DNA of 38,965 bases from Nonomuraea harbinensis (GTDB lineage Bacteria > Actinomycetota > Actinomycetes > Streptosporangiales > Streptosporangiaceae), in the NCBI RefSeq assembly GCF_019396385.1, contig NZ_JAHKRN010000067.1, positions 1 to 38,965 on the forward strand, given 5' to 3'. Of this stretch, positions 16,930 through 25,184 are shown piece by piece. Position 1 is the first letter of the stretch. Every line of letters starts with the position of its first letter. A program made the position numbers and the translations under genes. The notes beneath the pieces were generated by a model. That model ran no database searches and was not told the DNA's origin. It worked only from the letters and a program-made list of their open reading frames with translations.

Positions 16930-17826
16930 ATGCTCGAGATAAGCGGGCTGCGCAAGCGCTTCGCCGGAGGCCCCGGGGCGCCCGAGGGAAAGCAGGCCCT
17001 GGACGGGATCGGCTTCACCGTCCGGCCGGGTGAGATGTTCGGGTTCGTGGGCGCGAACGGCGCGGGCAAGTCGACGACCATGCGGATCGTCATGGGCGTG
17101 CTCAAGGCCGACGCCGGCACCGTGAGCTGGCGCGGCGAGCCCATGACGCACGCCGACCGCCAGCGCTTCGGCTACATGCCGGAGGAGCGCGGCCTCTACC
17201 AGAAGATGCGCGCGGGCGAGCAGATCGAGTACTTCGGCCGGCTGCACGGGATGAGCCAGGCCAACGCGAAGAAGGCCACCGAGGACCTGCTGGAGCGGCT
17301 CAGCCTGACGGACCGCAGGAACTCCAGCGTGGAGTCGTTGTCGCTGGGCAACCAGCAGCGCGTCCAGCTCGCGGTGGCGCTCGTGCACGACCCCGAGCTG
17401 CTGATCCTGGACGAGCCGTTCTCCGGTCTCGACCCGATCGCGGTCGACGCGCTGGCCACGGTGCTGCAGGAGCGGTGCCGCGGCGGGGTGCCGGTGATCT
17501 TCTCCAGCCACCAGCTCGAACTGGTGGAGCGGCTGTGCGACTCCGTGGGCATCGTCTCCGCGGGCCGGATGGTGGCCAGCGGCACGGTCGACGAGCTGCG
17601 CGCCGCCGAGGGCGGCATGCTGCGGGTCGTGGTCCGCGACCCGGCCCCCGGGTGGGCGGACGGCCTGCCGGGTCAGGTCGACGTGCAGGGCAACCGGCAC
17701 GTGCTGGTCACCGAGGACGGCGACGACCAGGACATCCTGCGCCGGGCCATCAAGGCGGGACACGTCGAGCACTTCGGGGTCGAGCAGCCGACCCTCACCG
17801 AGATCTTCAAGGAGGCCGTGGCGTGA
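16930..17826 (+). CDS. ABC transporter ATP-binding protein (NatA-like)
   Basis: This 298-residue ATPase powers the permease encoded next. It has Walker A GANGAGKS (41-48), Q-loop region, a degenerate signature LSLGN (137-141) in place of LSGGQ, Walker B LLILDE (157-162) with FSGLD, and the switch histidine in SSHQLE. The C-terminal 75 residues are the extra domain of the NatA/DrrA class. AAGGAGAGG lies just before the ATG at 16930. The last codons overlap the permease start. Similar pairs export Na+, drugs or peptides; the substrate here cannot be read from sequence. Confidence 0.9.
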   Translation: MLEISGLRKRFAGGPGAPEGKQALDGIGFTVRPGEMFGFVGANGAGKSTTMRIVMGVLKADAGTVSWRGEPMTHADRQRFGYMPEERGLYQKMRAGEQIEYFGRLHGMSQANAKKATEDLLERLSLTDRRNSSVESLSLGNQQRVQLAVALVHDPELLILDEPFSGLDPIAVDALATVLQERCRGGVPVIFSSHQLELVERLCDSVGIVSAGRMVASGTVDELRAAEGGMLRVVVRDPAPGWADGLPGQVDVQGNRHVLVTEDGDDQDILRRAIKAGHVEHFGVEQPTLTEIFKEAVA

Positions 17827-18932
17827 ACGGGATGATGCTGGTCGCGCGGCGGGAGATCACGACGCAGATACGGACCCGGTCGTTCGTCATCAGCCTGCTG
17901 GTCACCGTCGTGGTGGTGGGAGCGCTGGCGTTCGCGCCCAAGCTGTTCGACCGTCCTGACTCGTACACGATCGGCACCGTGAACTCGCAGCAGCTGCCGC
18001 TGGAAGCGGCGGCGCCGGACATCGAGTTCGAGTGGCGCAGCTTCCCCGACGAGGCCGCGGCCACGCGGGCCGTGCTCGACGGGGACGTGGACGCGGTCCT
18101 GGTCGACGGGGCCAAGGTGTTCACCGACGGGCAGATCGAGACCGAGCTGGGCGTCCTCCTGCAGAGCACGCACCGCGAGGCGAAGCTGGGCGCGGCCGGG
18201 GTGCAGATCGCGCCCCTGCAGATGGAGTCCGTCGGCGCGGACACCCGCTACCAGGCGGCCAGGACCGGCATCGCCGTGGTGCTGGTGCTGGTGCTGTTCA
18301 TGCTCATCCTCGGACAGGTCATGATGGTCGCCATGGGCGTGGTGGAGGAGAAGGGCAGCCGGATCGTGGAGATCCTGCTCAGCTCGGTGCGCCCGTGGCA
18401 GCTCCTCGGCGGCAAGGTCATCGGTCTGGGCGTGCTCGGGCTGATCAACCTCGGCGCGATCCTGGTGGCCGGCATCGGCGCCTCGTTCGCCTCCGGGTTC
18501 GCCGCCGACTTCCCGCCGGGCATGACGGGCATCGTGGCCGGGGTCCTCGTCTGGTTCGTGCTCGGCTACGCGTTCTTCGCCACGCTGGGCGCCGCGCTGG
18601 CCTCTCTGGTGTCGCGCCAGGAGGAGGTCGGCAACGTGATGTCGCCGATGACCATGCTCATCATGGCGGCCTACTTCGTGGCCTTCTACGCGACCACCGA
18701 CCCCACCGGCACCCTCGCCACGATCGTCTCGTTCGTCCCGCCGTTCTCCTCGATGGTGATGCCGGTGCGGATGGCGGCCACCGAGGTGCCCCTCTGGGAG
18801 GTCGCCGCGTCCGCCGGGCTCATGGTGCTGGCGGTGCTGGCCATCCTGGCCTTCGGGGCCAAGGTGTACGAGCGCGCCGTCCTGCGTACCGGGGCCAGGG
18901 TGAAACTCGGCGAAGTGCTGCGCGCGAAGTAA
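17823..18932 (+). CDS. ABC-2 type permease (NatB-like)
   Basis: The 369-residue membrane protein has one N-terminal membrane helix (about 22-41), an extracytoplasmic domain (about 42-150), then five to six helices (from IAVVLVLVLFMLILGQVMM onward) with the cytoplasmic VVEEKGSRIVEILLSSVRP loop that is characteristic of ABC-2/NatB exporters. The GTG at 17823 overlaps the ATPase stop by 4 nt; ATG at 17832 is an alternative. The stop overlaps the kinase start (TAATG), so the three genes form one coupled unit. Confidence 0.9.
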   Translation: MNGMMLVARREITTQIRTRSFVISLLVTVVVVGALAFAPKLFDRPDSYTIGTVNSQQLPLEAAAPDIEFEWRSFPDEAAATRAVLDGDVDAVLVDGAKVFTDGQIETELGVLLQSTHREAKLGAAGVQIAPLQMESVGADTRYQAARTGIAVVLVLVLFMLILGQVMMVAMGVVEEKGSRIVEILLSSVRPWQLLGGKVIGLGVLGLINLGAILVAGIGASFASGFAADFPPGMTGIVAGVLVWFVLGYAFFATLGAALASLVSRQEEVGNVMSPMTMLIMAAYFVAFYATTDPTGTLATIVSFVPPFSSMVMPVRMAATEVPLWEVAASAGLMVLAVLAILAFGAKVYERAVLRTGARVKLGEVLRAK

Positions 18933-20104
18933 TGAACGAGATCGACCGGGCGCGACGCAAGACCTGGTGGATGCTGGCGACCCTGGTGGCCTTCCTGTGG
19001 CTGTTCACGGGCACCCGCGTGGTCTTGTCGGCGCTCAACGGGGTGCCGCTTCCCTGGGCGCGCACCGTGCCCGCGATGATCTTGATGGCTGGTTTCACCT
19101 GGGTCTACCTGCGCATAAGCGCGGCACTGACCGAGCGCCGGTACCCCGTCCGTGAGGTGGCGGTGGCCGGGGCGACGGCCGTCGTGACGGCGGCCGTCGG
19201 CGGCGCGGACCCGATGTCCTTCGGCTTCGTCCTGGTCGCCTGGTTGTCGGTGGCCTCGCTGGAGGTGCCGTCCAGGGTGGCCGCCCTGATGGCGGCGGGC
19301 ACGTTCGCCACGGGCGTGGGGCTGGCCTACGTCACCTACCTGAGCGATCCGGGCTTCCTGCTGGGCGGCGACTTGAGCGTGGGCCGGAACCTGCTGTACC
19401 TGGCCCTCCTCTACGGGGTGTTCTGCGCCGCCTTCCCTCCCACGAACCGGGTGTGGATGTGGCTGCTGGCGCTCACCATCCAGGCGCACGAGGGCAGAGA
19501 GGCGCACACCCGCCTGGCCCTGGCCGAGGAGCGGCTGCGCTTCTCCAGGGACCTGCACGACCTCGTGGGGCACCGGCTGTCCGCGATCGCGGTCAAGGCG
19601 GGGCTCGCGGTGCGGCTCTCGGACCAGGACGCGGCGGCGGCCAGGTCGCAGATGGCCGAGGTCAACGAGCTCACCAGGACGGCGCTGCGCGAGCTGCGGC
19701 AGGCCGTGCGCGGCTACCGCGAGCTTGACTTGACCGCCGAGCTGAATAGCGTGAAAGACGTACTCGAAGCGGCGGGCATCGCGTGCCACACCCGGCTGCC
19801 CTACCGTGACCTGCCGGGCGAGGTGGCGCCGGTGTTCGCCTACGTGGTGCGCGAGGCGGTGACCAACGTGCTCAAGCACAGCACCGCCACCCGCTGCGAC
19901 ATCCTCCTGCGGTTCACCGAGGACGAGGCCGCGCTGCGCGTACACAACGACGGCGCCGGCACGCTGGACGGTGCGGGGACCGGTAGCGGGCTGCTGGGGC
20001 TGGAGGAGCGGGTGGCCGCCGTGGGCGGCGAGCTCACCGCCGGGCCCGACGGCGACGGGGGGTTTCTGCTCACCGCTGTCGTGTCCTTGCCCGTACGTGG
20101 GTAG
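18932..20104 (+). CDS. Sensor histidine kinase, HisKA_3 (DesK/LiaS/NarX) class, no adjacent response regulator
   Basis: The 390-residue kinase has about six N-terminal membrane helices (about 12-180), a short linker helix, the dimerisation motif with phosphoacceptor H209 (SRDLHDLVGHRLSAI), and an HATPase domain with N312 in REAVTNVLKHS and a G-box GTGSGLLGLEERV. Such kinases normally phosphorylate a NarL/LuxR-type response regulator encoded beside them, and often control a linked ABC exporter. Here the exporter is linked but the next gene is a STAS protein, so the partner must be elsewhere. The ATG overlaps the permease stop by 1 nt. Confidence 0.92.
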   Translation: MNEIDRARRKTWWMLATLVAFLWLFTGTRVVLSALNGVPLPWARTVPAMILMAGFTWVYLRISAALTERRYPVREVAVAGATAVVTAAVGGADPMSFGFVLVAWLSVASLEVPSRVAALMAAGTFATGVGLAYVTYLSDPGFLLGGDLSVGRNLLYLALLYGVFCAAFPPTNRVWMWLLALTIQAHEGREAHTRLALAEERLRFSRDLHDLVGHRLSAIAVKAGLAVRLSDQDAAAARSQMAEVNELTRTALRELRQAVRGYRELDLTAELNSVKDVLEAAGIACHTRLPYRDLPGEVAPVFAYVVREAVTNVLKHSTATRCDILLRFTEDEAALRVHNDGAGTLDGAGTGSGLLGLEERVAAVGGELTAGPDGDGGFLLTAVVSLPVRG

Positions 20105-20116
20105 GGGGCATATATC
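20087..20116 (+). promoter_or_regulatory. Putative promoter of the STAS gene
   Basis: TTGCCC (20087-20092) and TATATC (20111-20116) are 18 bp apart, with a GGGG/CCCC dyad around the -10. The start point would lie at the GGAGGAGG ribosome site (20122-20129). Confidence 0.4.
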
Positions 20117-20133
20117 CCCATGGAGGAGGTGGC

Positions 20134-20451
20134 ATGCGCGTCCGGGGCAATCTCAAGGGTCAGGTGGTGCGGCTCGGCGCCCGGCTCGACGCGGGCACGT
20201 CGGCGGGAGTGCGCGAACGCCTGCACGAGGCGGTCGAGTCCGGCGCCGGCGACCTGATCCTCGACCTTTCCGAACTGGAGATGATCGACGCCACCGGCCT
20301 CGGCGTGCTCGTGGGCACGCACAGGCTCGCGCTCGACATAGAGCGCCGCGTGGTGCTGCGGGCGGTGCCGCCGCGGATCATGCGGATCCTGGCGGTGACC
20401 CGGCTGAACCGGGTCCTCCACGTCGAAGCGCACACCGCCGCGGTGGCGTGA
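20134..20451 (+). CDS. STAS-domain protein, anti-sigma factor antagonist type
   Basis: The 105-residue protein is a single STAS domain. Anti-anti-sigma factors bind anti-sigma kinases and are switched off by phosphorylation of a serine after a conserved aspartate. Here the motif reads MIDATGLGVLVG: the residue at the SpoIIAA Ser58 position is A53 and the next is T54. Either T54 is used or control is not by this phosphorylation. GGAGGAGG precedes the ATG. It is close to the kinase gene (29-bp gap) but the HisKA_3 kinase is not of the SpoIIAB type that acts on STAS proteins; no anti-sigma kinase or sigma factor gene is in the window. Confidence 0.88.
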   Translation: MRVRGNLKGQVVRLGARLDAGTSAGVRERLHEAVESGAGDLILDLSELEMIDATGLGVLVGTHRLALDIERRVVLRAVPPRIMRILAVTRLNRVLHVEAHTAAVA

Positions 20452-20481
20452 ATCCGTATTTCGCCGGATTCGGACGTTGAA

Positions 20482-20517
20482 TAACGGGGGGCCGCAAATT
20501 GCGGAGGGCGGCCGTTA
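20482..20517. terminator. Bidirectional hairpin between convergent STAS and TetR genes
   Basis: An outer dyad TAACGG (20482-20487) / CCGTTA (20512-20517) encloses CCGCAA-A-TTGCGG (20492-20504). It lies between two converging genes, the outer arm including the TetR stop codon. Confidence 0.55.
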
Positions 20518-21135
20518 CGGTGTCAGCGCCCGGAGGAAGAGATGCACGGCCACGCCCACGAGTTCGTCGAGCTCCGGCGGCCGGTCGGCCAGCAGCCATT
20601 CGATGAGCAGCTCCTGAAGGCCGCCAATTACCCCCAGCGCCACCAGCCGCCGATTCACCCCCGGCGCCTGCGGGAAATCGGCCCAGGCTTCCTCCACGAG
20701 CCCGGCGAAGGAGTCGATGGCGCGCTGCCGCGACATCATCAGCACATCGCCGGATCTGCGCACCTCCACATGCATGATCCGGGCCCTGCGCCAGTCGGCG
20801 GTGGTGAACTCGATATAGGCCCGAATTCCCGCCCTGATCCGGCCGTCCAGCGTGTTGGGCGCGTCCTGCACGGCCTTCGACACCACGGCGAGGCTTTCTT
20901 CGACGCAGCGCTCGTGCAACGCCTGTAAGAGTTCCTCCCGGCCGCCGAAACATTCATAGAAGGCGCGGTTGGAGATCCGCGCCTCGGAGCACAGCCTTTC
21001 GATCGTCGTGGCCGCGAAACCAGGCTTCGCGTATAGCGTGTAGGCGGCTGTCATCAGCCGCTCGCGTCTGTCGGCCAGCCTTTGTTCCGCTGACATCCCC
21101 CGGTAAGACCGGTTCACATTCCACCCGTCCAACAT
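20515..21135 (-). CDS. TetR family transcriptional regulator
   Basis: The 206-residue regulator has an N-terminal TetR helix-turn-helix (RERLMTAAYTLYAKPGF, then TTIERLCSEARISNRAFYECFGGREELL) and a ligand-binding domain of unknown specificity. The ATG at 21135 fits a promoter at 21158-21186 and has GGGGG upstream; ATG 21096 or GTG 21156 are alternatives, the latter lying before the predicted transcript start. It is downstream of the aldehyde dehydrogenase gene on the same strand and may regulate it or itself. Confidence 0.87.
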   Translation of the reverse strand: MLDGWNVNRSYRGMSAEQRLADRRERLMTAAYTLYAKPGFAATTIERLCSEARISNRAFYECFGGREELLQALHERCVEESLAVVSKAVQDAPNTLDGRIRAGIRAYIEFTTADWRRARIMHVEVRRSGDVLMMSRQRAIDSFAGLVEEAWADFPQAPGVNRRLVALGVIGGLQELLIEWLLADRPPELDELVGVAVHLFLRALTP

Positions 21136-21157
21136 GATCGTGGCCCCCGAGCACACA

Positions 21158-21186
21158 ATTATGGATGGATGATCGGATTGTGGAAA
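21158..21186 (-). promoter_or_regulatory. Putative promoter of the TetR gene
   Basis: On the minus strand TTTCCA (21186-21181) and CATAAT (21163-21158) are separated by exactly 17 bp, in the AT-richer gap after the aldehyde dehydrogenase gene. The predicted start is near 21152, giving a short leader before the ATG at 21135. Confidence 0.5.
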
Positions 21187-21197
21187 GGGCGGGCAGT

Positions 21198-22670
21198 TTA
21201 CCTCTTACGTCGTCCGTGCAAGAACGTGACAAGTCTGATCAGCCGCTCAAGCTCGTCAGGCTGCCGGGAGAACGAGGTCAGCCGCATTCCGGGCACCGGG
21301 AAGCGCTGCCGCGCGATGGCCTTGGCGCGGGCGAACTCACGCAGCCCGTCGGCGCCGTGGATGCGCCCGAAACCGGAGTCGCCCGTACCGCCGAACGGCA
21401 GCGAGGCCACGCTCGCGAACGAGATGACCGAGTTGACGGACGCCATCCCGGTGCGCATCGCGCGCGCCAGCGCCATCGCCCTGCGCCGGTTCCCGGAGAA
21501 CACCGTGCCGGCCAGCCCGTACGCCGTGTCGTTGGCCAGCTCCAGCGCCTCCTGCGCGTCCTTGGTGCGGCGCACCGTGATCGTCGGCCCGAACGTCTCC
21601 TCGCGCACCGCCGGTGAGTCCTCGGGCACGTCCTCCACGATCACCGGGTCCACGTACGGCGGCCGCACCGAGTCGGGCCCGCCCGCGACCGTCCTGCCGG
21701 ACTTGGTGGCGTCGTCGATGTGCCGCTTGATGATGTCGAGCTGCCCCGGCATGGTGATCGGTCCGTAGTGCTCGCCCGCCTTCACCGTGGCGGCCCGCTC
21801 CGACAGCGCCCGCATGAACGGCTCGTACACGGCGTCGACCACGTACACCCGCTCCACGCCCACGCAGGTCTGGCCGGCGTTCGACAGTGCGCCCCACAGG
21901 CACGCGTCCGCCGCCGCCTCGACGTCGGCGTCGGCGTCGACGATGAACGCGTCCTTGCCGCCGCACTCCGCCACCATCGGCGTCAGGTTCTCCGCACAGG
22001 CCGCCATGACCCGCTTGGCCGTCGCCGTCGAACCGGTGAAGGCGATCTTCTTCACCCGGGGGTCCCGCGCCAGGGCCGCGCCCGTCTCGCCCAGCCCCGT
22101 CACCGTCTGGAACACCGGCCGCTCCGGCACCGCCTCCGCGAACAGCTCCGCCAGCCGCACCCCCACCCCGGGGGTGAACTCGCTCGGCTTGAACACCACC
22201 GCGTTGCCCGCCGCGAGCGCGTACGCGATCGACCCCATCGGGGTGAACACCGGGTAGTTCCACGGCCCGATGACCCCGACCACGCCCAGCGGCAGGTACT
22301 CCAGCGTGGCCGACAGGTTGGCGCCGACCATCCCGGGGGAGACCCTGCGCGGCCCCAGCACCTTCCGCGCGTTGCGGGCGGCCCAGTCGATGTGCGTGAT
22401 CGCCAGCACGATCTCCAGCGTGGCGTCCGCGACCGGCTTGCCCGTCTCCTCGTGCACCAGCGCGGCCAGCTGCCGCAGCTCGCGCGTGACGACCGCCTTG
22501 TAGTCGAGCAGCCTGCGCCTGCGGCCCGCGTGTCCCAGCCCTTCCCACCACTCGGCGGCCTCCTGCGCCCGGGCGACGGCCTCGCGCACGGCCTCGGCGT
22601 CGTGCTTGGGGTGACTGGCGACGACCGTTCCGGTCGCGGGATTCAGGGAGTCGAATGTGAGCGTCGTCAT
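21198..22670 (-). CDS. Aldehyde dehydrogenase family protein
   Basis: This 490-residue NAD(P)-dependent dehydrogenase oxidises an aldehyde to a carboxylate. Seen: PWNYP with N138, the cofactor motif FTGSTATAKR, general base E235 in AECGGK, nucleophile C269 in NAGQTC, and EETFGP. The C-terminus (LTSFSRQPDELERLIRLVTF) is longer than in betaine-aldehyde types and basic at its end (HGRRKR), which recalls class 3/succinate-semialdehyde-like membrane-associated forms, but substrate is not predictable. Upstream nucS is on the same strand, 48 bp away; TetR follows. Confidence 0.92.
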   Translation of the reverse strand: MTTLTFDSLNPATGTVVASHPKHDAEAVREAVARAQEAAEWWEGLGHAGRRRRLLDYKAVVTRELRQLAALVHEETGKPVADATLEIVLAITHIDWAARNARKVLGPRRVSPGMVGANLSATLEYLPLGVVGVIGPWNYPVFTPMGSIAYALAAGNAVVFKPSEFTPGVGVRLAELFAEAVPERPVFQTVTGLGETGAALARDPRVKKIAFTGSTATAKRVMAACAENLTPMVAECGGKDAFIVDADADVEAAADACLWGALSNAGQTCVGVERVYVVDAVYEPFMRALSERAATVKAGEHYGPITMPGQLDIIKRHIDDATKSGRTVAGGPDSVRPPYVDPVIVEDVPEDSPAVREETFGPTITVRRTKDAQEALELANDTAYGLAGTVFSGNRRRAMALARAMRTGMASVNSVISFASVASLPFGGTGDSGFGRIHGADGLREFARAKAIARQRFPVPGMRLTSFSRQPDELERLIRLVTFLHGRRKR

Positions 22671-22718
22671 GACGCCAACATAGAACGGTAAGCCGTCGCT
22701 TACTAGCGGGCCGGCGGC

Positions 22719-23381
22719 TCAGAAGAGCGTCGGGTTCTCCGGCTCGATGCCGCGCAGCGCCTGGTAGTCGAGCGTGACGCACTCGATGCCGCGGTCGGCC
22801 GCCAGCACCCTGGCCTGAGGCTTGATCTCCTGGGCGGCGAACACCCCGCGCACCGGGGCCAGCAGCGGGTCGCGGTTGAGCAGCTCCAGGTAGCGGGTGA
22901 GCTGCTCGACGCCGTCGATCTCGCCACGGCGCTTGATCTCGACCGCCACCGTCGCGCTCTTGGCGTCGCGGCACAGGATGTCGACGGGGCCGATGGCCGT
23001 CATGTATTCACGCCGGATGAGCGTGTAGCCCTCGCCGAGAGTGGTGATGTGCTCGGCGAGCAGCTCCTGCAGGTGGGCCTCGACGCCGTCCTTGATCAGC
23101 CCGGGGTCGACGCCCAGCTCGTGGGAGGAGTCGTGGAGGATCTCGGCCATCGTCAGGACCAGCTTCTCGCCGGTCTTGCCGTGGGTGACGGTCCAGGTCT
23201 CGCCGTCCTCCTTGAGCTTGCACGGCGGGTTCATCCAGTTGAGCGGCTTGAAGGCGCGGTCGTCCGCATGGATCGACACGCTCCCGTCCGCCTTGATGAG
23301 CACGAGCCTCGGCGCCATCGGGAGATGTGCCGTGAGCCGTCCGATGTAGTCGACGCTGCATCGCGCGATGACCAGCCGCAT
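22719..23381 (-). CDS. nucS: Mismatch-specific endonuclease NucS/EndoMS
   Basis: NucS cuts both strands at mismatches and replaces MutS/MutL repair in most actinobacteria. The 220-residue protein has an N-terminal DNA-binding domain (1-105) and a RecB-like nuclease domain with D134, E148-x-K150 (VAVEIKRRG), Q160 and Y164 in the expected order. The C-terminus ends NPTLF, which resembles a sliding-clamp-binding motif; clamp stimulation of NucS is known in relatives. The ATG at 23381 has AGGGTGG upstream; a much longer reading frame further upstream is antisense to the next gene. It is divergent from hbd with a 36-bp shared promoter region. Confidence 0.95.
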   Translation of the reverse strand: MRLVIARCSVDYIGRLTAHLPMAPRLVLIKADGSVSIHADDRAFKPLNWMNPPCKLKEDGETWTVTHGKTGEKLVLTMAEILHDSSHELGVDPGLIKDGVEAHLQELLAEHITTLGEGYTLIRREYMTAIGPVDILCRDAKSATVAVEIKRRGEIDGVEQLTRYLELLNRDPLLAPVRGVFAAQEIKPQARVLAADRGIECVTLDYQALRGIEPENPTLF

Positions 23382-23417
23382 GAGGGTCCACCCTAGCGGC
23401 TCTGTAAAACTACAAGC

Positions 23418-24866
23418 ATGGCGTTTGAAATGGTGGGAGTGGTCGGGCTCGGCACGATGGGTGCCGGGATCGCGGAAGTGTTCGCCCGGGGCGGGCTGCG
23501 GGTCATCGGGGTGGAGGCCGACGCCGACGCGCTCGCCCGCGGCCGGGGCCACCTGGAGAGATCGACGCAGCGCGCGGTCGACCGGGGCAAGCTGGCGGCC
23601 GGTGACCGCGACGAGGTCCTGGGCCGGATCACGCTCACCACCTCCCGCGAGGACCTGCGCGAGGCGGACCTGGTGGTCGAGGCCATCCCCGAGGTGCTCG
23701 GCTACAAGACGGCGCTGATGAACGACCTCGACGGGATCTGCAAGCCGGAGACGGTGCTGGCCACCAACACCTCCTCGCTGTCGGTCACCGCGATCGCCGC
23801 CGCCACCGGGCGGCCCGGCCGGGTGGTGGGCCTCCACTTCTTCAACCCGGCGCCGGTCATGCGGCTGGCCGAGGTGGTGCGCACGGTCGTGACAGACGAC
23901 GACGTGGTGCCGGCGATGCGCGAGCTGGCCGTACGGCTCGGCAAGACGGCGGTGGTCGTCGGCGACCGCGCCGGGTTCGTGGTGAACCGGCTGCTCCTGC
24001 CGTACCTCAACCACGCCGCCGTGCTGATGGAGCAGGGCGTGGCCGGGCGCGACGACATCGACGCGGCGATGCGCGACGGCGCGGGGCTGCCGATGGGCCC
24101 GTTCCAGCTGCTCGACCTGATCGGGCTCGACACCGCGTACGAGATCATGGGCGTGCTGTTCGACGAGACCCGCGACCGCCGCCACGCGCCCGCGCCGGTG
24201 CTGCGCGAGCTGGTCTCGGCGCGGCTGCTGGGGCGCAAGAGCGGGCGCGGCTTCTACGGCGACGAGCCCCGGCCGCACGAGCCCGCCAAGTCCTCGGTGA
24301 TCACGTTCGACGTCGCCGGGCAGGGCGGCGACGAGCTGGCCGAGCGGCTGGGCACCGCCGGGTTCAAGCGGTCGGCGGAGCCCGACGTGCTGCTCCGGAT
24401 GGCCGACCGGCCGGTGATCGAGCACGCCGTCCAGCTGTCCGACCCGTCGCGGCTGGTCGGTGTCCACGTGGTGGGCGGCCGGGTGGCCGAGGTCGTCTCC
24501 ACGGTCCTCACCTCCCCGGAGGCGGCCTTCGCGGCCGCCGACCTGATGAAGGTGATCGGGCTGGCCCCGGTGGCCTGCAAGGACCGGGCCGGGTTCGTGG
24601 TGGACGCGCTGCTCTACCCGTATCTCAACGACGCCGTGCGGATGTACGAGTCGGGCTACGCCCCGATCGACGAGATCGACTCGGCCATGCGGCTCGGCTG
24701 CGGCTACCCCGCCGGGCCGTTCGAGACGCTGGAGTCCGTCGGCCTGGACGTGGTGCGCGACGGGCTGCGGGCGCTGTACGCGGAGTACCGCGAGCCGGCG
24801 TTCGCCCCCGCGCCGCTGCTCGACCAGCTCGTCACGGCGGGCGTGCGCACCTTCCCGCGGCCATGA
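23418..24866 (+). CDS. 3-hydroxyacyl-CoA (3-hydroxybutyryl-CoA) dehydrogenase, double C-terminal domain
   Basis: The enzyme oxidises 3-hydroxyacyl-CoA to 3-oxoacyl-CoA with NAD+, in beta-oxidation or butanoate/phenylacetate pathways. The 482-residue protein has the NAD-binding GLGTMG (10-15), the catalytic region GLHFFNPAPVM, and two successive 3HCDH C-terminal domains (each with DRAGFVV(N/D)xLLxPYLN and GxPxGPFxxL(D/E)), about 185-280 and 390-475. The ordinary single-domain form is about 285 residues, so this is the longer PaaH/FadB2-type variant. The stop overlaps the next ATG (ATGA). Confidence 0.92.
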   Translation: MAFEMVGVVGLGTMGAGIAEVFARGGLRVIGVEADADALARGRGHLERSTQRAVDRGKLAAGDRDEVLGRITLTTSREDLREADLVVEAIPEVLGYKTALMNDLDGICKPETVLATNTSSLSVTAIAAATGRPGRVVGLHFFNPAPVMRLAEVVRTVVTDDDVVPAMRELAVRLGKTAVVVGDRAGFVVNRLLLPYLNHAAVLMEQGVAGRDDIDAAMRDGAGLPMGPFQLLDLIGLDTAYEIMGVLFDETRDRRHAPAPVLRELVSARLLGRKSGRGFYGDEPRPHEPAKSSVITFDVAGQGGDELAERLGTAGFKRSAEPDVLLRMADRPVIEHAVQLSDPSRLVGVHVVGGRVAEVVSTVLTSPEAAFAAADLMKVIGLAPVACKDRAGFVVDALLYPYLNDAVRMYESGYAPIDEIDSAMRLGCGYPAGPFETLESVGLDVVRDGLRALYAEYREPAFAPAPLLDQLVTAGVRTFPRP

Positions 24867-25153
24867 GCCCGCGCCGCGCCCGGCGCAAGGAGCCCGCCCG
24901 GCCCCCCGTCTTCCCGCGCAGCTCCGACCGGGTGGAGGAGTGGCCGGACGGTGAGTGGAAAGTACGCTCACTCACCGGCGGGACCTCCACCAAGGACTAC
25001 CGCTGTCCCGGCTGCGACCAGGAGATCCGGGGCGGCCAGCCGCATCTGGTCACCTGGCCCGACTGGCCGGGCGGCGAGGACGAGCGCCGCCACTGGCATC
25101 CGGTGTGCTGGCGCAAGAGACTGGACCGCGGCCCGGGCCGCAGCCGCTACTGA
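24863..25153 (+). CDS. Small zinc-ribbon-like protein
   Basis: This 96-residue, strongly basic protein is unrecognised. It has CPGCDQEI (C48 and C51) followed 30 residues later by HWHPVCW, a spacing that could hold one zinc through two cysteines, a histidine and a final cysteine. The start is rich in Arg/Pro. It overlaps the dehydrogenase stop by 4 nt and is followed 31 bp later by a hydrolase with its own GAAGGAG site, suggesting one transcription unit. Nucleic-acid binding is possible but not shown. Confidence 0.75.
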   Translation: MSPRRARRKEPARPPVFPRSSDRVEEWPDGEWKVRSLTGGTSTKDYRCPGCDQEIRGGQPHLVTWPDWPGGEDERRHWHPVCWRKRLDRGPGRSRY

Positions 25154-25184
25154 CCGGCTCGTACCCGATCGACGAAGGAGCGAC

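Noticed and set aside
18032..18931. Upstream extension of the histidine kinase
   Set aside because: It overlaps the permease gene completely; the kinase ATG at 18932 overlaps the permease stop.
23382..24971. Long N-terminal extension of nucS (750 residues in total)
   Set aside because: It is antisense to the 3-hydroxyacyl-CoA dehydrogenase; the NucS family starts at MRLVIARC (23381) with its own ribosome site.
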